Of a stretch of DNA of 10,567 bases, positions 6,022 through 10,567 are shown piece after piece (the first letter of the stretch is position 1; each line of letters begins with the position of its first letter). The translations under genes were made by a program, and so were the position numbers. Origin of the DNA: Clostridiales bacterium (GTDB lineage Bacteria > Bacillota > Clostridia > Peptostreptococcales > JAAYPU01); assembly GCA_012519645.1 (NCBI GenBank), contig JAAYPU010000363.1:1-10567 (forward strand), in the 5' to 3' direction. A model generated the notes under the pieces. That model worked only from the letters and a program-made list of their open reading frames with translations, was not told the origin of the DNA and searched no databases.

Positions 6022-6084
6022 TTATCTATTATTTATTATTTATTATTTATTATTTATAATTTATTATTTATTATTTATTATCTA
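6022..6084 (+). repeat. Tandem 7-base repeat, nine units of TTATTTA type
   Basis: Nine units in unbroken phase cover 63 bases. In order they are TTATCTA, four TTATTTA, TAATTTA, two TTATTTA, and TTATCTA. The first and last units carry the same T-to-C variant. Read on the minus strand the unit is TAAATAA. The array lies between the HD-GYP stop codon and its terminator. Confidence 0.95.
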
Positions 6085-6088
6085 TTTC

Positions 6089-6121
6089 ACCTGAGACCTG
6101 AGACCCGAAACCTGAGACCTT
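6089..6121 (+). repeat. Tandem 7-base repeat, ACCTGAG type
   Basis: ACCTGAG, ACCTGAG, ACCCGAA, ACCTGAG and a partial ACCTT follow one another in 7-base phase. The unit is GC-rich compared with its surroundings and unrelated in sequence to the TTATTTA array that ends only four bases before it. Confidence 0.93.
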
Positions 6122-6123
6122 AT

Positions 6124-6144
6124 CCGGTTATCAGTTTTCAGTTG
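6124..6144 (+). repeat. Degenerate 7-base repeat, TCAGTTT type
   Basis: CCGGTTA, TCAGTTT and TCAGTTG are three units in 7-base phase, ending three bases from the HD-GYP stop codon. With the two preceding arrays, almost all of 6022-6144 is built of heptads with three different unit sequences. Confidence 0.6.
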
Positions 6145-6146
6145 AA

Positions 6147-7214
6147 TTAAATTTCTTCTACCCCGATAATAGTAATATTCCAAGAATCGGAATCGTTTTT
6201 TAAATCTATGATTACTTCTTCATCAGTGTTCAATAGCCTGATCTTAGGACGCAAACAGACATCTTCGTAATTGTCGATAACAATACCTACATTGCCATTG
6301 CTCAATTTTACACAAGTACCTAATGGATAAGGAGCAACTTTTTGAACAAATATCCTGACAACTTCAGGGTCAAAATATACACCTGAAGCTCCCATGATAT
6401 ACTCTACGGCATCCGACGGCAGCACTGCTTTTCTATAAGGCCTATCGGAAGTGAACGCATCATATACATCTGCAACAGCAATGATACGACCGAATAAATG
6501 TATTTTATCATTGCGTTTCCCCTTAGGATATCCCGTACCATTATATCTTTCATGATGGATAAGAACTGCCAGGCAGGATTTAATCGGTATATCCCACTTT
6601 TCTTTAAGATAGGCATATCCATCTTCCGCATGGTTTCTAACCAATTGCATTTCCTCATCCGAAAGATTTCCTTCTTTATTTAATATTTCCTTTGGTACAA
6701 AAACCTTACCGATGTCATGCAATAAAGCACCCAATCCTAATTTACATAAATCGTCTCTGGACAATCCCATAGTCATGCCAATAACCATGGAAATAACCGC
6801 TACATTGACCGAGTGATAATAAGTATAGTCGTCAAACACCTTTAAATCTACCATGTTTATAATGAGATCCTTACTGTTCATTATCTCATCAATAATATCT
6901 TCGACCAGTCTTTTAGCGGCTTCCAGACTTTCTTCCATTTTTTTCTCATTATTTTTGTCAAGAGATTCAAACATACTCTTTACTGCACTGATTGCTTTCT
7001 GCCTGATAGAATCATCTATAACATTGCGGATTTCTATATCCGCAGAAATCTCATCTTTAATATATATCCCCTGATATCCTAATTCGACAATTTTTTCAAC
7101 TATGGCATTAGAAACGATCTGATCTTTAGCCAATAAAAAAACGCCGTCTTTCCCAAATATATCTTTTCCTGTGATCATTCCTTCTCTAAGGCAAGAAGAA
7201 GGTACAAACCGCAT
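6147..7214 (-). CDS. HD-GYP domain cyclic-di-GMP phosphodiesterase
   Basis: The protein has 355 residues from the ATG at 7212-7214, which follows the strong ribosome site AGGGGGGGAT. A TTG 36 bases upstream would extend the frame but lacks a ribosome site and falls only about 9 bases from the predicted transcription start. Residues 1 to about 55 are a short N-terminal module common before HD-GYP domains. A charged helical segment follows (about 65-120). The HD-GYP domain spans about 125-300: His134, the metal pair HDIGK (166-170), NHAEDG (His195), and the signature HHERYNGTGYPKG (220-232), then VADVYDA (Asp249) and DRPYR. All metal ligands appear intact, so hydrolysis of cyclic-di-GMP to pGpG or GMP is expected. 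The last 55 residues look like a small beta-rich domain. There is no membrane segment or receiver domain, so the input signal is unclear. It has its own promoter and terminator, and lies downstream of carB without evident coupling. Confidence 0.93.
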   Translation of the reverse strand: MRFVPSSCLREGMITGKDIFGKDGVFLLAKDQIVSNAIVEKIVELGYQGIYIKDEISADIEIRNVIDDSIRQKAISAVKSMFESLDKNNEKKMEESLEAAKRLVEDIIDEIMNSKDLIINMVDLKVFDDYTYYHSVNVAVISMVIGMTMGLSRDDLCKLGLGALLHDIGKVFVPKEILNKEGNLSDEEMQLVRNHAEDGYAYLKEKWDIPIKSCLAVLIHHERYNGTGYPKGKRNDKIHLFGRIIAVADVYDAFTSDRPYRKAVLPSDAVEYIMGASGVYFDPEVVRIFVQKVAPYPLGTCVKLSNGNVGIVIDNYEDVCLRPKIRLLNTDEEVIIDLKNDSDSWNITIIGVEEI

Positions 7215-7265
7215 ACTATCCCCCCCTACAAAAAACGACAAATTATCCAAAAACTCATTATCATC

Positions 7266-7295
7266 ATTATATAGTCTTTTATATTAATTTGTCTA
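7266..7295 (-). promoter_or_regulatory. Sigma-A promoter for the HD-GYP gene
   Basis: On the minus strand TAGACA (7290-7295) is followed after 18 bases by a perfect TATAAT (7266-7271). Transcription would start near 7259, about 45 bases before the chosen ATG. The whole promoter lies in the 105-base gap after the carB stop codon, in which I see no terminator, so read-through from carB may add to expression. Confidence 0.6.
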
Positions 7296-7319
7296 TATTT
7301 TGCTGAAGAAAGTTCATTA

Positions 7320-10300
7320 TTACTTATATGCCGCGCCTAAATAAGTATTTATTGGTTCATAATTCAAGTCTGGCTGGCTCATTTTTATTCTTATTGCTAA
7401 TGCAAATGCGGCTGCAGTTTCAATAGATGTTAATACAGGCAAACGATACTCCGTAGCTTTTCTTCTTATCTTGAATGCATCGCTTTGGGTTTTACCTCCA
7501 CGTGTAGGAGTATTTATCACTACCTTTATATTTCCATCATATATATGCTTTTGAACCTCAAAAGGCTTTATTTCAGTGCAAGATATATTATTGCCGGTCA
7601 GAAATTCATATGTTCCTCTGGAAGTGTATATCTTAAATCCCAAATCTATATATTTTTGAATTATTTCTAAGGAATTCTGTGTTTTGTCAAAATTTTTGAG
7701 AGAAACATAAACTCCTCCATCAACAGGTATTTTCATTCCTGCTGCAAGAAATCCTTTATATATAGCAACATTAAGGTCTTTATCGATTCCAAGCACTTCA
7801 CCTGTGGATTTCATTTCAGGACCAAGGGAAATATCAACATCCGTCAGCTTCTCTCCTGAAAAAACAGGCACTTTTACGGCATATAGCCCTTTATTTTCCA
7901 GAAGTCCTGTTCCATAATCCATATTTTTTATTTTCTTACCCAGCATAGTTTCCACTGCAAGCTTAACCATAGGCACCCCTGTTACTTTACTAAGTATAGG
8001 AACTGTTCTTGATGCCCGAGGATTTACTTCTATAACAAGCACTCTTTCTCCGTCAAAAACATATTGAATATTTATCAGCCCAATAACGCCTAGTCCTTTT
8101 ACTATCTTTTTAGTATAATCAATCAAAGTATCTACGGTATTTTGACCAAGCGTAAAATGAGGGTATACTGAAATACTGTCGCCGGAATGTACACCTGTCT
8201 TTTCGATATGCTCCATAATTCCCGGAATCAAAACATCATCTCCGTCAGCTATTGCATCCACCTCTATTTCTGTTCCCTGAATATATTTATCTATAAGAAC
8301 CGGATGCTCATTAGATAGCTCAACGGCTTCGTTTAGATAAATCTCCAACTCTTCCGTATCGTATACGATCTGCATAGCTCTGCCGCCAATAACGTAGGAT
8401 GGCCTTACAACTACAGGAAAACCTATGTTATTTATCACTTTAAAAGCATCATTAAGATTTGTCACAGCATAACCTTCAGGTGTCGGAATGTTTATGTTTT
8501 TCAAAAACTGGCTGAATTTTTCTCTGTCCTCTGCCAAATCAATAGCATTAAAAGATGTTCCTAAAATTTTAATACTTCTTTCATTAAGCTTTTTCGCCAA
8601 ATTCAAAGATGTCTGTCCTCCAAACTGAAGAATAACACCTTCCGGCTTTTCTCTTTTCAAAATATTCATTACATCGTCAATGTGAAGTGCTTCAAAATAA
8701 AGCTTATCGGAAGTATCAAAATCTGTACTTACAGTCTCAGGGTTATTGTTGATAATAATAGCCTCATATCCTGCTTCTCTGATTGCCCATACACCATGAA
8801 CACAACAATAATCGAACTCAATTCCCTGACCGATCCTTATGGGTCCTGAACCTACTACCAATATTTTTTTCTTTTCTGATATTTTCCCCTCATCCTCTTC
8901 GTCAAAGCATGAATAATAATATGGAGTAGCCGCTTCAAATTCTCCGCCGCATGTATCTACCATTTTATATACAGGGAAAATATCATGATATATACGAATA
9001 TCCTGCAAAGCCTCTCTTGGCAGCTTTGAAAGATCTAATATCTCGCTGTCGGTAAAACCCATTGACTCTGCCTCATATAAAAGTTTGTCATCCAATGGTT
9101 CACTGGCAAGCCTTTTTTCCATCACAACAATTTTATTCAAGCTGTTTAAAAACCATGGATCGATTCCGGTGAGTTCATTGAGCTCTTTAATCGAATATCC
9201 TCTTCTTAGAGCTTCTGCCAATGCAAATATCCTCTCATCATCGGACATCTTGATTTTATCCATTAGCTTTGAAGCATCCAAGTCCGTAATATGCTTAATC
9301 CTTAATCCATTATATTTTACCTCAAGAGATGTAAGTGCTTTAAGCAAAGCGCTTTCAAAGGTTCTGCTTATCGCCATTACTTCCCCTGTTGCTTTCATTT
9401 GTGTTCCCAGCTTTCGGGACGCAGTTCTGAATTTGTCAAATGGCCATTTCGGAAATTTGACGACGCAATAATCTAAAGTAGGCTCAAAACATGCACTGGA
9501 ATTTTCTGTTACATAATTCTTTAGTTCATCTAATGTATAACCTAATGCTATTTTTGCAGCGATCTTTGCAATAGGATATCCTGCAGCTTTGGATGCCAAT
9601 GCGGATGAACGGCTCACCCTCGGATTTACTTCGATAACAATATATTGATTGCTATTTGGATCTAAAGCAAATTGAATATTACATCCGCCTTCGATTTTAA
9701 GACTTCGAATGATCTTAAGAGAAGCATCCCTTAACATCTGATATTCAGAATCTCTCAGAGTCTGCGACGGGACTACAACTATACTATCGCCGGTATGGAT
9801 CCCTACGGGATCAAAGTTCTCCATGTTGCAAACGATGATACAATTATCCTTTGCATCTCTCATGACTTCATATTCTATTTCCTTCCATCCTGCGACAGAT
9901 TGCTCTAATAGTATTTGACCGATGGCGCTGTTTTCTATGCCGGTTTTGCAGAGCTCTGTAAGCTCCGCTTCATTTTTTGCAATACCTCCGCCTGTACCTC
10001 CAAGAGTATAGGCCGGTCTGATAATAACCGGGTATCCCATTTCATCAACAAAAGCTTTACACTGATCCATATTTTTGGCAATTGCGCTTGCAGGAATCGG
10101 TTCATTAATTTCTATCATCAGTTTTTTAAATTCTTCTCTGTCTTCAGCCTTCTTAATGCTTTCTTTATTAACCCCTAAAAGGCGAACATTATATTTAGCC
10201 AAAACACCATTTTCATCCAGCTTAATGGCAAGATTCAATGCCGTTTGCCCTCCAAAGCCGGCCAATACACCATCCGGCCTTTCTTTATTTATGATCGCCT

Positions 10301-10523
10301 CCAATGCATCCTCTGTTAACGGTTCGATATAAACGCGATCTGCAATATCAGAATCAGTCATAATCGTTGCCGGATTACTATTAACCAAAATTGTTTCTAT
10401 TCCTTCTTCTTTTATCGCCTTGCAAGCCTGAGTACCCGAATAATCAAACTCTGCAGCCTGCCCAATAATAATGGGTCCTGAGCCTATTATCAATACTTTT
10501 TTTATAGAATAATCCTTTGGCAT
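7320..10523 (-). CDS. carB: Carbamoyl-phosphate synthase, large (ammonia) subunit
   Basis: The protein is full length at 1067 residues and starts at an ATG with GAGAGGTG seven bases upstream of it. It uses ammonia passed from the small subunit, bicarbonate and two ATP to make carbamoyl phosphate for arginine and pyrimidine synthesis. The first ATP-grasp half begins KKVLIIGSGPIIIGQ (8-22), with RPAYTLGGTGGG (169-180) and EVNPRVSRSSAL (298-309). An oligomerisation region follows at about 403-550. The second half restarts KKILVVGSGPIRIGQ (552-566), with RPSYVIGGRAM (707-717) and EVNPRASRT (832-840). The C-terminal MGS-like allosteric domain (about 936-1067) contains NTPTRGGKTQSD (1004-1015). No frameshift or missing motif is visible. 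carA is not downstream; it may lie beyond the right edge, but the heptad repeats just upstream show that no gene abuts carB within 44 bases. Whether arginine or pyrimidine controls it cannot be told. Confidence 0.97.
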   Translation of the reverse strand: MPKDYSIKKVLIIGSGPIIIGQAAEFDYSGTQACKAIKEEGIETILVNSNPATIMTDSDIADRVYIEPLTEDALEAIINKERPDGVLAGFGGQTALNLAIKLDENGVLAKYNVRLLGVNKESIKKAEDREEFKKLMIEINEPIPASAIAKNMDQCKAFVDEMGYPVIIRPAYTLGGTGGGIAKNEAELTELCKTGIENSAIGQILLEQSVAGWKEIEYEVMRDAKDNCIIVCNMENFDPVGIHTGDSIVVVPSQTLRDSEYQMLRDASLKIIRSLKIEGGCNIQFALDPNSNQYIVIEVNPRVSRSSALASKAAGYPIAKIAAKIALGYTLDELKNYVTENSSACFEPTLDYCVVKFPKWPFDKFRTASRKLGTQMKATGEVMAISRTFESALLKALTSLEVKYNGLRIKHITDLDASKLMDKIKMSDDERIFALAEALRRGYSIKELNELTGIDPWFLNSLNKIVVMEKRLASEPLDDKLLYEAESMGFTDSEILDLSKLPREALQDIRIYHDIFPVYKMVDTCGGEFEAATPYYYSCFDEEDEGKISEKKKILVVGSGPIRIGQGIEFDYCCVHGVWAIREAGYEAIIINNNPETVSTDFDTSDKLYFEALHIDDVMNILKREKPEGVILQFGGQTSLNLAKKLNERSIKILGTSFNAIDLAEDREKFSQFLKNINIPTPEGYAVTNLNDAFKVINNIGFPVVVRPSYVIGGRAMQIVYDTEELEIYLNEAVELSNEHPVLIDKYIQGTEIEVDAIADGDDVLIPGIMEHIEKTGVHSGDSISVYPHFTLGQNTVDTLIDYTKKIVKGLGVIGLINIQYVFDGERVLVIEVNPRASRTVPILSKVTGVPMVKLAVETMLGKKIKNMDYGTGLLENKGLYAVKVPVFSGEKLTDVDISLGPEMKSTGEVLGIDKDLNVAIYKGFLAAGMKIPVDGGVYVSLKNFDKTQNSLEIIQKYIDLGFKIYTSRGTYEFLTGNNISCTEIKPFEVQKHIYDGNIKVVINTPTRGGKTQSDAFKIRRKATEYRLPVLTSIETAAAFALAIRIKMSQPDLNYEPINTYLGAAYK

Positions 10524-10540
10524 TTTGCACCTCTCATTTG

Positions 10541-10567
10541 CTAATTAATTAGTGATTAGTGATTAGT
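10541..10567 (+). repeat. Tandem 7-base repeat, ATTAGTG type, reaching the window edge
   Basis: CTAATTA, ATTAGTG, ATTAGTG and a partial ATTAGT are in 7-base phase and run to the last base, so the true length is unknown. The array is immediately upstream of carB, 18 bases before its start codon on the minus strand, where it would be part of the mRNA leader or promoter region. Confidence 0.88.

Noticed and set aside
5843..6094. Plus-strand open frame of 83 codons
   Set aside because: It overlaps the 69-residue ORF, a terminator and the TTATTTA array; its C-terminal part is only translated repeat and it has no ribosome site.
6022..6121. Possible CRISPR array
   Set aside because: Units are 7 bases long with no spacers; this is a simple tandem repeat.
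7248..7250. TTG start extending the HD-GYP protein by 12 residues
   Set aside because: It has no ribosome site and is about 9 bases from the predicted transcription start; the ATG at 7212-7214 has a strong site.
9085..9471. Plus-strand open frame of 128 codons inside carB
   Set aside because: It is antisense to a fully conserved part of carB, so it is a shadow frame of that gene.

Overview
The window looks like a chromosomal segment of a low-GC, probably anaerobic member of the Clostridia. The evidence is AT-rich codon use, strong AGGAGG-type ribosome binding sites, TTG starts, a YibE/F-family membrane protein, a PaaK-type ligase paired with a tandem-ACT protein, and a carB sequence of Firmicute character. 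No mobile element, rRNA, tRNA or CRISPR array is visible. Genus cannot be fixed from the sequence alone.

Layout from left to right. (1) Minus strand, 1..1942: a periplasm- or wall-facing M15 metallopeptidase, followed 55 bases downstream by a beta-CASP metallo-beta-lactamase-fold nuclease that runs off the left edge; the two may be co-transcribed. (2) Plus strand, 2145..3407: a YibE/F integral membrane protein, divergent from the peptidase across an AT-rich promoter region of about 200 bases. (3) Minus strand, 3450..3717: a short unit with its own promoter-like sequence, a perfect ribosome binding site, a 33-residue Cys-rich one-helix membrane peptide and an intrinsic terminator. It fills what would otherwise be an empty gap. 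(4) Plus strand, 3741..5644: a phenylacetate-CoA ligase and a tandem-ACT protein, probably a functional pair in aromatic amino acid or arylacetate metabolism, closed by a strong hairpin. (5) Minus strand, 5699..5908: an unrecognised, very hydrophilic 69-residue ORF. (6) Minus strand, 6147..7214: an HD-GYP cyclic-di-GMP phosphodiesterase with a good promoter and a downstream terminator. (7) Minus strand, 7320..10523: a full-length carbamoyl-phosphate synthase large subunit; its partner carA is not in the window and could lie beyond the right edge.

The genes are mostly housekeeping or ordinary accessory functions and do not form one obvious pathway. Two things stand out. One is the small peptide gene at 3545..3646. 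The other is that nearly every intergenic gap from 5040 rightward holds a tandem array with a period of exactly 7 bases but a different unit each time (AGATGAA, ATCTTAA, TTATTTA, ACCTGAG, TCAGTTT, ATTAGTG). A shared 7-base period with unrelated units suggests a common generating process rather than chance low complexity. I see no convincing new multi-gene system.
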